Positions 1 through 8,768 of a stretch of 21,631 bases of DNA are shown here, piece after piece. The position numbers and the translations under genes were made by a program. The notes beneath the pieces were generated by a model. It worked only from the letters and a program-made list of their open reading frames with translations, searched no databases and was not told the DNA's origin. Numbering within the stretch: position 1 is the first letter of the stretch; each line of letters starts with the position of its first letter. Source of the stretch: Stentor coeruleus (taxonomy: Eukaryota; Ciliophora; Heterotrichea; Heterotrichida; Stentoridae); NCBI GenBank assembly GCA_001970955.1, contig MPUH01001184.1, forward strand, positions 1-21,631, read 5' to 3'.

Positions 1-771
1 GCAGTTAGTAAATTTATTAACACTACAAAGATAAAAACCAGAACTAATCTGTAAACTCATTTGTTTATCTTTTTCAATATTTAAATTCATTTCTGCATCT
101 TTTTTATTTTTTAAACTAAGAGGAATTTGAGTATGATTACTGAGGTTAATTGCTAAAAGCTGAGGGCTTGGTGAAACAGTGTAATATAAAGCATAATTCA
201 AACCAATGAATGGGTCAATATCATAGAAGCTCATTAAATCTTTTTTAATAATCTCCAGATCACTTAACATATGATCTACATCACCATCAGCTAAATTAAT
301 AAAGTTCTCATTATCTTGAATATCAATTTCTCTATTAGATTTTATATTTTTGAACATTTTACAGAACCGATTTTCTATTTCTTCAATATTTTTTATCAGT
401 TTATTGCTTAGATTTAGTGTTTGCTCTATGATCATTTTTGCTGATTCAAGTGCCTGGCTTTTGATCTTTCGGATTTTCGATAATACATCGGGGAATTTTT
501 TACAAATTTCTTTCGCTTCTTCTGGATCTGGTCTATATAATAATCCGACTATTTGATGATTTGATTTTAATACAAGATGCTCAGAAGGATGTTTCATACA
601 CATAAATATTGGCTTTCCTTTACATTCGCATACAAAAGCTACTTCTTTGTCACAACCTGCTTTCAAACACCTTTTAGGCATGCTATTATCTAATAAGTAG
701 CACATTGGCTTTTCTTTACTTTCGCATACGGGAGCTACTAATTTGTCACAACCTACATACGAGGACATCAT
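1..771 (-). CDS. B-box-like zinc-module protein, 3'-partial (paralogue of the next gene)
   Basis: The frame is open from ATG at 771 to the window edge, 257 codons with no stop. From the internal Met at 681 the protein closely matches the N-terminus of the gene at 1226-2656, with the same spacing of metal ligands (C-x4-C-x7-C-x-C-x7-C-x2-H-x3-H). A helical, Lys/Glu-rich stretch follows, then the start of a poorly conserved C-terminal half. The layout of zinc module, coiled coil and possible propeller recalls TRIM-like adaptors; no RING is visible, so ubiquitin-ligase activity should not be assumed. Starting at 771 adds 30 residues that form a degenerate second copy of the zinc module. Either 771 or 681 could be the true start, because the paralogue begins at the position equivalent to 681. 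Function unknown; the 3' end lies outside the window. Confidence 0.75.
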   Translation of the reverse strand, partial: MMSSYVGCDKLVAPVCESKEKPMCYLLDNSMPKRCLKAGCDKEVAFVCECKGKPIFMCMKHPSEHLVLKSNHQIVGLLYRPDPEEAKEICKKFPDVLSKIRKIKSQALESAKMIIEQTLNLSNKLIKNIEEIENRFCKMFKNIKSNREIDIQDNENFINLADGDVDHMLSDLEIIKKDLMSFYDIDPFIGLNYALYYTVSPSPQLLAINLSNHTQIPLSLKNKKDAEMNLNIEKDKQMSLQISSGFYLCSVNKFTNC

Positions 772-789
772 ATTATTATTATCTAATAA
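601..789 (-). repeat. Tandem duplication of about 93-96 bp at the 5' end of the first gene
   Basis: Two direct copies lie side by side. The word attatctaataa occurs at 685-696 and 778-789 (offset 93), cacaacc at 651-657 and 747-753 (offset 96), and ttcgcatac and ggct also recur at offset 96. The unit covers the start-codon region and most of the zinc-module coding sequence. The duplication keeps the frame, so what was 5' leader in the inner copy (TTATTAGATAATAGC) is now translated if the outer ATG is used. Confidence 0.85.
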
Positions 790-1225
790 ATACATGTAAA
801 CTATTAACTAAAAAGTCTCCTATACTAATAACTAGATAGAATAGTATAAAATTTCTGATATTCAGAAATTTATTCTATTAAACCTAATTTAGAAGCCAAT
901 TTACTTTACTAAGGAAAATGTACAGTGTAAAAATTATCGCAAGAAAAAAATTATATATCTGAGGCTAATCAAATCCTATATAAATATTAGTAAACATAAA
1001 AAATATGATTGCCAATCTCATAAAGTTTTAACTTTATTTAAAATTTTTTTGTTCAGGCGGATTCATCTTAAAATTCAATCGATATTAGCAAGATATATTT
1101 AAAGCAAATAATCTTATAAATTTCAGAGGTTTTTTAGCTTTGCTCAATGCTTACCAAAATCTCTATTTATATCAAAGTATTAGCAAAATATTTTAAGATA
1201 CTATTAATTCCTAAGACTAAAAATT
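772..1225. other. Intergenic, 454 nt, between tandem minus-strand genes
   Basis: This is AT-rich sequence with no convincing reading frame on either strand. It should hold the promoter of the left gene and the 3' end of the next gene. The only structured element seen is the inverted repeat at 836-878. The GC-skew switch found in other intergenic intervals is weak or absent here. Confidence 0.6.
836..878. repeat. Inverted repeat (hairpin) 65 nt upstream of the first gene
   Basis: The arms AAATTTCTGA (849-858) and TCAGAAATTT (862-871) are exact reverse complements around a 3-nt loop. An outer pair, ATAGAAT (836-842) and ATTCTAT (872-878), extends the stem, with a 6-nt bulge on one side. The position just 5' of the start at 771 would suit a regulatory palindrome. 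Chance in AT-rich DNA is possible, but the 10-bp inner stem includes C/G pairs. Confidence 0.5.
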
Positions 1226-2656
1226 CTAGTTATAAAAAATTCCTTTATTCATACCATAATTGTTTTCCTGCTGTATGTTATCATGGCTAATGTTATCAAT
1301 TTGAATATTTTTATCACTTTTCACATAAGAAATGATTTCAAGTTTTTTGAGGGCAGGATTAATCCTGAGCAATTTTAACTGCCCATCTATAAAGTAAATA
1401 AAACCTCTAAAAACACGGTAAGAAGAAATTAAAGGAAAATTCACTGTTAAATTATTGAAATAGCATTTGAAATCAGACAAAGATTTTCCTGAATTTTCAT
1501 AGAGTTTCCCTTCATTTACTATCAGCCAATCTTTAAAAATGTATTTATATAAATTTCCTTCTAGACTTGTAACTTTATTGTAAGTATTTTGCTTGTTGTT
1601 ATAGTTATAAAGTCCATCAATACTCATCCCTGTTAGCACAATTTCATTTTTTATAAGACAAGCAGATCCATTTACTTGAGGGATATTAGATATTTGTATA
1701 TTTGGATAATTATTGTGAAATGGATCAACTGAGAATCTCCCCAAACTTTGCATTTTTTGTACCGGAAGTATAGAAGAAATAGTACTAATAGATTTTTTTT
1801 TTAAGTCAAGGGCGTAGGAACATGAATTGCTATTGGGTAAAAAGAAATAAACAACATCTTCTTTAAAAACTGAACCAATTATAAAAATGTTTAACACCTG
1901 AGTAGCTAATATATTGCACTTATTTTCTTTTAAATCAATAATATAAATAGAATTATTACAACATAAGCAGCAAGTATCATTTTCGGTATAGCATATAGTT
2001 GAGTATGGATTTAGGAAGCAAGCATTATTTTGGTGTATAGTTGGAGATAAATTTAGAGAATTATTGGCTGGGAAATTTCTTACTAAATTCAAAGAGAGAT
2101 TTAAAATACTTTCAGTTTTTAGATCTAGAACTTGAAGTGTATTTATTTGATTTCCATGAAAAACTAAAAAAGATGAATTTGCTGAAAGATCAATATCATA
2201 AATTCTTTTTAACTGTTCAATAATATTTTCTTGGCTTTCAAACTTATTTTTTACATCTTCGTGAGCTATGGTTTTTAGTAATTCAAAATCTTCAATGTTG
2301 ATTTCATCATATGCCAAAGACTTTTTGAAAAGATTCTGAAACCTAAATTCTACATTTTCAAGGTATCTTATAAGCTTTTTACTAGCTTGGAGAGTTTTTT
2401 TAATAATTTTTTCAGTACTTTTAAGAGTTTGATCGATTAGGCTTTTGATTTTAGATGAAGCAAAATTAAAATTTTGCATGATGTCAATAATATCATTTTT
2501 ATTTGGCCTAAAGAGTAAACCTGTTATTTGATGATTACCTTTGACTAGAAGATGAACAGAAGGATGCACAGTGCACATGAATATTGGCTTTCCAGTGCAT
2601 TCACACGAAAAAGCTGCATCTTTATCACAGCCTTTAACTAAGCACCTTTTAGACAT
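1226..2656 (-). CDS. B-box-like zinc-module / coiled-coil protein with possible beta-propeller
   Basis: A 476-residue protein, complete from ATG (preceded by an A-rich leader) to TAA. Residues 5-42 hold C5, C10, C18, C20, C28, H31, H35 and H42, a B-box-like zinc-binding pattern. Residues about 50-150 are rich in Lys, Glu and Leu and probably helical. From about 155 onward there are repeated short hydrophobic stretches and phrases such as IYIIDLKENKCNIL and LYNYNNKQNTYNKV, which resemble blades of a Kelch-type propeller; that part is inference. The left neighbour is a paralogue on the same strand, so the pair arose by local duplication. The partner and substrate cannot be told from the sequence. 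Confidence 0.8.
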   Translation of the reverse strand: MSKRCLVKGCDKDAAFSCECTGKPIFMCTVHPSVHLLVKGNHQITGLLFRPNKNDIIDIMQNFNFASSKIKSLIDQTLKSTEKIIKKTLQASKKLIRYLENVEFRFQNLFKKSLAYDEINIEDFELLKTIAHEDVKNKFESQENIIEQLKRIYDIDLSANSSFLVFHGNQINTLQVLDLKTESILNLSLNLVRNFPANNSLNLSPTIHQNNACFLNPYSTICYTENDTCCLCCNNSIYIIDLKENKCNILATQVLNIFIIGSVFKEDVVYFFLPNSNSCSYALDLKKKSISTISSILPVQKMQSLGRFSVDPFHNNYPNIQISNIPQVNGSACLIKNEIVLTGMSIDGLYNYNNKQNTYNKVTSLEGNLYKYIFKDWLIVNEGKLYENSGKSLSDFKCYFNNLTVNFPLISSYRVFRGFIYFIDGQLKLLRINPALKKLEIISYVKSDKNIQIDNISHDNIQQENNYGMNKGIFYN

Positions 2657-2854
2657 TTTTTATTATAATTGGCTTTTATTTATTACAATCAATACGCTTT
2701 ATCATAAATAAATCGTATATTTTCTCGCAAAAAAAGTATATTAAAATCCATCTCACATCATAAAAACCTGAGAATTACCATATTCAAAAAACCTAAATTC
2801 CAACCATTTCTATAATTTTATATTTCACTATTAAAAATACCAAAATATTATTCT

Positions 2855-4408
2855 TCACCACTTTAACGTGCCTTCTCTCCTAACAAATTTATTAAGGATT
2901 TTCTCAATCCTTTCCAAATGTTTGCCATTTTTCTGTATAAAATTTTTGCATCCTTCTAATTTAATCTCAATTCTAGATATATCATCCTGTTCATTTTTCT
3001 GAATATCCTGTTCTTGTATAAGTGTTTGATATTCTTCTGTTATAAGCTTTCTTATTACTGAAAGATCCATAATACCTGCTTCTGAAGCTCGATTTATAGC
3101 TCTGATTTCAGCTAAATCCGTTAATATTCTCTGATCTCTTTTTACAACATCATTAGAAATATCATTATATACAGTATGAAACTCAGTCTCAATTAATTTT
3201 ATAACCTCAGCACTCATTATCCATATCAACATATCTTCAGCTGCCCTTACCGAAAAATCCCTTTTTATCCTTTTGACTACTTCGATATCTCCAAAATAAT
3301 GCCCTGAGCAAAGAACTTTAAACTTAAGCTTTTCTTTAGAAACAAAATGCCCTTTTCCTTTTATTATAAAATAAATATCTTTTGATAACTCCCCTTCAGT
3401 ATATACAAAATCTCCTGATTCTATATTATCAGTTCTTAATAATGGGATGATTGTGTATAGAAATCTTTCATCACGATCACGAAAAATATCGAAAATATTT
3501 ATTGCGTTATGATGAAGGGTTTCAGCAATCTCAATTCTTAAAGGTATGCTAAAATCGTTTAATAATTGAAGGGTTTCATTAAAACTATAAGTATTTTTGT
3601 CAATTGTTTCTTTAATGTATTTCTGCATTTTTTGTTTAACTTTTCTTGGGATTCGGTTTTCTTCGACGTAAATGTCGATTAAAGAAAGTTTTTTATCGAG
3701 CATTTTTTTCCTCCCTTCGTCTTTCTGTGAAATCATAGAGCTAAGACTACTGATTGCAAATGACAAAAAGTAAATAGCAACAACCATCCAACTCATAGCC
3801 AAAAGTATCTCCCCAGTAGTTTTAGGTACAATATCCCCATAGCCAATAGTTCCAAGTGTTGTAAGCGCCCAATATATAGAATTCAAATACAAACTAAAAA
3901 CCTTTAAGGGTAATTTATGCTGATATTTTATCCAAGTATCTGGAGAAAACTCATAAAAACTTGTCATAAAATTCCACAAACAGCTAATTATATGCAAACT
4001 CAATAAAATCATAGAAAGTGTACTAATCAGCCTAACTCCACTATCTTATAAGCTATTTTTTCAGAAAATACTATCAAGTAAAGGAAAAGTTCTTGTCTCT
4101 TTAAACAAAACTAGCACTTTCGATAACCGAAAAAGCCTTGGCAAACTTTTTAACCTAACAAGTTTGCTTAAAGTATTATAAGTTGCTCTTTTACCATTAG
4201 GATTCAACGAATACTGAATCATATCAAAAGGAATACAAGCTATAATATCGATAATTAGCCAGGCTTTTAAATACTTATAAAATATTTGTTTACGACTACA
4301 TATAAGTTTGCCTTCGCTATCGAAATAAGCTGTGTTCAAAGTTACTAAAACATCTAAAAAAAAAATCCCTGTTAAGATAGAGTCTATGAAAAACCATTGA
4401 TCAAACAT
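2855..4408 (-). pseudogene. Cyclic-nucleotide-gated-type K+ channel, frame broken in the S4-S5 linker
   Basis: From the Met at 4408 the frame encodes S2 (DSILTGIFFLDVLVTLNTAY), S3 (AWLIIDIIACIPFD) and a basic S4 (RLKSLPRLFRLSKVLVLF). After PLLDSIF come TGA (4063-4061) and TAA (4048-4046) in the same frame. The frame then continues through S5 (ILLSLHIISCLWNF), the pore loop with K+ filter TIGYGD (3833-3850), S6, C-linker and a cNMP-binding domain. The text on both sides of the stops fits a CNG/HCN channel without a frame change, and no 15-16 nt GT...AG intron removes them. A 27-nt GTA...AAG segment would restore the frame but is unlike the one firm intron here. S1 is not recognisable. It may be a pseudogene, a gene with an unusual intron, or carry sequence errors. 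In the cNMP cassette the usual FGE reads FGD, while the Arg is kept in KRDFSVRA. Confidence 0.7.
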
Positions 4409-4788
4409 GTGGATTTTTAAAAATTGCTGATAATAAATTAGAATTTGAATAATTATAACTTATTTGATATTTCTATTAATAGTATTTTCACATATCACTA
4501 AACTCATAAGATTATATCTAGATGCTGATTTCGATAGTTTATCATTTAAAATAGTAACTTTTAACAGTAGGATTACATTTTTTCTCAGAATTTGAAATTC
4601 CTGGAATAATCGAAAACAGTTTATTGTGATATAAAATTTTATCTTTTTTGTGTTCGAGTTGATGATCTGCAGATTATTTTTAAAACGAAAAAGTAATTTA
4701 ATTCATTCTTTCTGCAAGGTTAAGTTAAATATAAAAAAAATTATATTAAATATATTAAATATCATTAAATTCTATTACATAAGCAAAA
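4409..4788. other. Divergent intergenic region with a residual open frame upstream of the channel
   Basis: Between the channel (minus) and the LRR gene (plus). On the minus strand, in the channel's own frame, codons are open from about 4703 down to a single TAA at 4462-4460 and then open into the Met at 4408. About 80 codons without a stop is more than expected in DNA this AT-rich. This may be a remnant of the missing channel N-terminus, though the translation does not show a clear S1 helix. No near-end ATG is seen before the one that reads Met-Ser-Leu-Val at about 4508. Promoters of both genes should also lie here. Confidence 0.4.
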
Positions 4789-5472
4789 ATGGGTTGTTGT
4801 GAAAGCAGGGATGATGTTGCACACGGAAAGTTATCAATTTACGAAGACCCAAGTGATTCTCCGATTGGTGTAGCATTTAGAAAAAGTTCATCAACTATGA
4901 TACCTGAAATAAAACATTACTATACAAAGTTCCTTGAAAAAGAACCAGAAAAAGTAGTTAAAATCATCTTAGCAGACAGATCTCTAGGTCATGAAGGTCC
5001 AAGACTTCTTTCTTTACTCATGCCTGAATTAATAGAGTTGAAAAAAATTTCCTTACAAAATAATTCATTAGATGATTTAGGTCTCACTGAGCTATGTAAA
5101 AACCTTCCAAGTGTTAGAGGCCTTTTAAAACTTACAATTTCATATAACAAAATCACTACCCAAGGCATTGAATCACTCAGCCTTTGCTTGCCTTATCTAA
5201 ACAAACTTAAGGTTTTGAATTTAAATAACAATCTTATTGATAAAACTTCAGTTGATTTTCTTATTGAAGGAATTAAAAGACTGAATTTTCTAAGCATTTT
5301 CGATCTTTCTGAGAATAAACTTAATAAAAAAAGCCTTTTGAAAATCGCTGAAGTTTTGAAGCTGAAAAAAGACTTGAAAAAATTTTTAGTAACTGGGAAT
5401 AAGCTTAAAGAAGGAGATATTAATCAGATTCAAGACATTTTGCCTGGAATTGAATTAGAGGAAAAAGCTTAA
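4789..5472 (+). CDS. Small leucine-rich-repeat protein with acylation-type N-terminus
   Basis: A 227-residue protein. The N-terminus MGCCES fits N-myristoylation of Gly2 followed by palmitoylation of Cys3/Cys4, which would anchor it to a membrane. From about residue 70 there are four or five repeats of the ribonuclease-inhibitor type: LKKISLQNNSLDDLGL, LLKLTISYNKITTQGI, LKVLNLNNNLIDKTSV and LSIFDLSENKLNKKSL, with LxxLxLxxNxL cores about 28-30 residues apart. Such proteins are binding scaffolds; no catalytic domain is present. The start is the first ATG after an A-rich leader and the stop is TAA. It points toward the kinesin gene, convergently. Partner unknown. Confidence 0.85.
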   Translation: MGCCESRDDVAHGKLSIYEDPSDSPIGVAFRKSSSTMIPEIKHYYTKFLEKEPEKVVKIILADRSLGHEGPRLLSLLMPELIELKKISLQNNSLDDLGLTELCKNLPSVRGLLKLTISYNKITTQGIESLSLCLPYLNKLKVLNLNNNLIDKTSVDFLIEGIKRLNFLSIFDLSENKLNKKSLLKIAEVLKLKKDLKKFLVTGNKLKEGDINQIQDILPGIELEEKA

Positions 5473-5921
5473 AATAAGTTAGATAGAAAAATATTTGACT
5501 AGCAAAAAAATGGAAAAATTAGAATATAAAAAATGATTATAATAGGCTGTAATCATAAAAAACATTAAAATTTTTTTATTGAATATAATATAAAGTTTTG
5601 TCACAAATTGTCAGGTTTTTATGTAAAGATATGCAAAAATCAAAACATAAGGAAATTGGGAAAGAAAAACTGATTTTATGATATTTTTCTTTGAATTTTA
5701 GGGATAAAGCATAAGGGATTTTTTTTATAATTTTTTTTTGTTAGTGTCTAATTGCTAGAGTAACTTTGATTTATAATACTTTGTTATCCTTATAATCTAT
5801 AAACCTCTAAACCTTTCATATCAAACTAAAAAACATCATCCAGTATCTACTTCATATCAGCAAATTTCAAGCTTCCTAATATGCAAACTTATTTATAAAA
5901 TGATGAATTAATTAATATTTT
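5473..5921. other. Convergent intergenic region with a G-rich to C-rich switch
   Basis: This interval lies between the 3' ends of the LRR gene and the kinesin gene. No reading frame is supported. Roughly 5473-5750 is G-rich and C-poor on the plus strand, with a TTAGGG hexamer at 5698-5703. From about 5780 to 5880 it is C-rich with almost no G. Both 3' ends must be formed within it. Confidence 0.6.
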
Positions 5922-8768
5922 TCAAGTTCTTGACTTAACTATCAAAGGTTTGGCATTAACTGATTTCACAATTAAAGTTTTCTGTGGCCGTGAAGGAGTT
6001 GTTGACTTGCCAACTTTAGGAACAGCTATTGACTTTTTCATTGTAACAGGGCTTGTGCTAGTATGTCTTTTCGAAGCATCTATTATCTTAAAATTCTTAC
6101 AAGAGCTATTTTTAAGTAGTTTATCATCAGTTGATGAAAATATAATAATTGGCTTCCTTTTAATCTCTTCAGTTCTTGATGTGGTAATGAATTTCTTCTG
6201 GCTTTCTTGTTTGGAAAAAAAAATTTTTGATATTGTATCACAATCTGTTGAAGATGTTAATATCGAGTGTTTTTTTTTAGAGCTTTCAGATCGTTGTTTT
6301 ATTTCGAAAAATTTCGCATCTAAGCATTTTGATTCTATAGTTTTACAAGTATTTACCAGCCTTTTCGAAGTATCTAGTATCTTGAAATTCCTACAAGAAC
6401 TATTTTTAACTAATTTATCATCAGTTCCTGAAGAAAACACAAAAATCGTCAGGTTCTTTAACTCCTCACCCCGTATTGGGATTTCTGAATATCTAGGCTC
6501 ATCTTGTTTTGGTGGGTTTATTTTTGAAAATGTTTCATCTGTAGAAGAAGTTTGATTTGATTTTTTTATTGAATCATCTTGACTATGTTTTATATCTAAA
6601 AAATTTATATCAAGGAATTTTGTATCAAAAATTTTTGGTTCTAGTTTAGGCTCAAAATACCTTTGATCTTGGATTCTTGGCTCATAAGCTCTAGGTTCTG
6701 AAAGCCTTGGTTCATAGATTTTAGCTTCAGAAAGTTTGTTTTCATTTAAATTTGCATATGATTTTATAACAATAAGTTTTGTATCATTAGTTTTAGAATC
6801 GACTAGTTTTGAATAGATAAGTTTTGCCTCATTAGGCTTTGGTTCAAGGATTTTAGCCTCAGTGATTTTTATTTCAGGGATTTTTATAAGGTTTAGTTTA
6901 GCTTCAAGGTTTTTAGCTTCAAGAGTTTTAGCTTCAAGTTGTTTAGTATCTATTTGTTGTTTAGCTCTAAGGCAAATTATTTCTTTTTTTAAATTTTCGC
7001 TTTGTTCTAAAGACTTTTTCTCAGTTTGTTTTATTATAATAGACATACTGGCAATACGAAGATCTTTTTCCTTTATGGCTAACTGAAAGTTTTGAAGATC
7101 CCTGTCGATTTTTTCTAGTTTCCTTATAACAGCTAATTTTTCACTTCTTTCTTTTTCTAATAATGACAAAGTCTTTTCGACTTCAAGACTTTTAATGTTT
7201 TTCTTTAAAGCCCAACATAAATCTACAGACTTAATCCTAGTACCCAAAGATAAAGTACATAAGGTTTCATTTACAGAATCTTCACAAGGACTACAAGCAA
7301 GAATAACAGTAACTTTACTTTCTGCACCACCTAATGTTGGTTGTAATAATCTAGTAAGTAAAGAATTTCTATATGGAATATGTTCAGATTTAGTCTCTAA
7401 TGCTGTAATAACATCTTGTAAAGCTGATAAAGATTTATTTATATGTAAAGTTTCTTTTAAAGCTTCACCTGTAACTTTACTTTTATTTATCCTTTCACTA
7501 CCAGCAAGGTCTACAAATTGTATTTTCCCATGAACGTTGTTATACGAAAATCGGATTGTGTAAATACAATGACTTCTTGAAGACATTTCATTAGAATCTG
7601 TTGATTTAGTCTGACGTTTATGGCATGATTTTTTAATCAAGTCCTGAGCTTTAGTCACCCAGTTTTTCCCTAATTGGATTTCTGACAAGTTCAATATATC
7701 CTTCCAATCTCTACTAAGTGGATCATTAGTCAAAAGATTTTTAACCTGTTCATTGTATATCTCAATAATCTGTAATGATATCATAACATCCTCCCCTTCA
7801 AATCTTCTCCTTAGTTTTTCTAAACCTCTTGTTATAACCCCATTCATTGTATAAGTTTTCCCTGATCCAGTTTGCCCATATGCTAAAATACATGAATTCC
7901 CTCCATTAGCCGCATAATCTATATTAGACTCTAAATCCATAAAAAGATCATCCATTGTCTCATCTGGACCTATAACTTTTTCAAACATAAACAATTTAGC
8001 TGATCCAACTTTTTTACTCTCAATTTGAACTTCTGTATCATTACATATCAAACATTGTGGACCTGGAGGATCACCATCTAAATAAGGTCTGACTTTAACA
8101 ATAACCCTTACAGTTGTAGTAACTTCTTCAGTCTCTCCTCTATTAGCACTTATAGATTCTTCTTTAATTCTATTATATTTTTCTTTAAATTCTTTTTGTT
8201 CAGTAAGAGCTCTTTTTAATGAATCTTCAAGTTCTTTGACTCGAGTATTTGCTGTTTGAGATGAAGCTAATAAAGATATTTCTTGTTTAAGGTCTTTGAT
8301 TTCATCTTTAAGTCGTTGGATTTCAATTTCTTTTTGTATCGAAATATCATCTAGTTCTTCTTTTATTATAATAGCACTTTCTTCAGCTTGGTAAAGACGT
8401 TCTTCTAATTCTTGTTTTGTATATTCAAGATATCGGGCTGAGTTTTCCCATTGGTCATTTAGTTGTTCTAATTCTCGTTTTCTCTCTTCATGGGTTTTTA
8501 AAGTATTTCTTAGGGATTCAACTTCTTTTTGCAGTTTGACTACGTCTTGTTCATTTTTTTGGAATTTGTCTTTAGAGTTTTTAAGTTCTTGAGTTAGTTT
8601 TTCAATTCTGTCTTCGAGTTCAGCGATTTTCGCTTCTTTTTCGTTGGATTCAAGTTCGAGCATTTCTTCATATTCTTTTGCTTGATCTTTGTACCTAAAT
8701 AGACTTTACTCTTTGAACTCTTGACGAAGCGATTCGAGTTCTTTCTTAAGACTGTCCACTTTATCCAT
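5922..8768 (-). CDS. Kinesin-like motor protein with coiled coils and a repetitive tail
   Basis: Joined from exon 1 (8768-8710) and exon 2 (8694-5922), giving 943 residues ending at TGA. Residues about 1-200 are a heptad-rich coiled coil. The motor spans about 213-512: VRVIVKVRP, P-loop GQTGSGKT (293-300), switch I NEMSSRSH (388-395) and switch II DLAGSE (415-420). At about 300 residues it is on the short side, with the loops after the P-loop and before switch I reduced. A second coiled coil covers about 515-600, followed by a low-complexity repeat tail and a basic C-terminus. The order of stalk, motor and tail resembles kinesin-14 in placing the stalk first, but the neck residues do not settle the class or the direction of movement. 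It should be a microtubule ATPase of cortex, spindle or cilia; cargo unknown. Confidence 0.92.
6066..6629 (-). repeat. Two tandem copies of a ~90-residue unit in the kinesin tail
   Basis: Protein residues about 709-798 and 806-896 (DNA 6360-6629 and 6066-6338) align nearly end to end. Matching pairs include KFLDIK/KFFEIK, TSSTDETFSKI/TSSTDCDTISKI, FSSGTDDKLVKNSSCRNF/FSSTDDKLLKNSSCKNF and ILDTSKR/IIDASKR. The copies have diverged, the FSS-TDDKL-KNSSC-NFKI core most slowly, which suggests selection on it. It could be a binding or phosphorylated (Ser/Thr-rich) module. Confidence 0.85.
6606..6953 (-). repeat. Degenerate pentapeptide (x-L/I-E-A/P-K/R) repeat in the kinesin tail
   Basis: Protein residues about 601-716 are built from a five-residue period, as in LEAKTLEAKNLEAKL and later YEPRLSEPRAYEPRI. 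Lys or Arg occupies the last place and Glu-Ala or Glu-Pro the middle. On the plus strand this appears as recurring ttag-cttca words. Such basic and acidic low-complexity repeats often bind microtubules or act as spacers; that role is inference. Confidence 0.8.
8695..8709 (-). other. 15-nt spliceosomal intron in the kinesin gene
   Basis: On the coding strand GTAAAGTCTATTTAG interrupts the frame right after AAAGA. Removing it joins the codons AAA-GAG-TAC-AAA, deletes the in-frame TAA and links the ATG at 8768 to the long downstream frame. Exon lengths of 59 and 2773 nt sum to a multiple of three. The size and the GTA...TAG ends match the tiny introns known in heterotrich ciliates. Confidence 0.9.

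Noticed and set aside
350..556. A 68-codon plus-strand frame
   Set aside because: It is antisense to the first B-box-like gene, whose protein matches a paralogue.
4053..4071. GTATTTTCTGAAAAAATAG as a 19-nt intron in the channel
   Set aside because: It shifts the frame and would need a second, 14-nt intron to recover; it also breaks the stretch that aligns with the S5 entry.
5950..6555. A 201-codon plus-strand frame
   Set aside because: It lies wholly antisense to the kinesin tail, whose repeats explain its openness.
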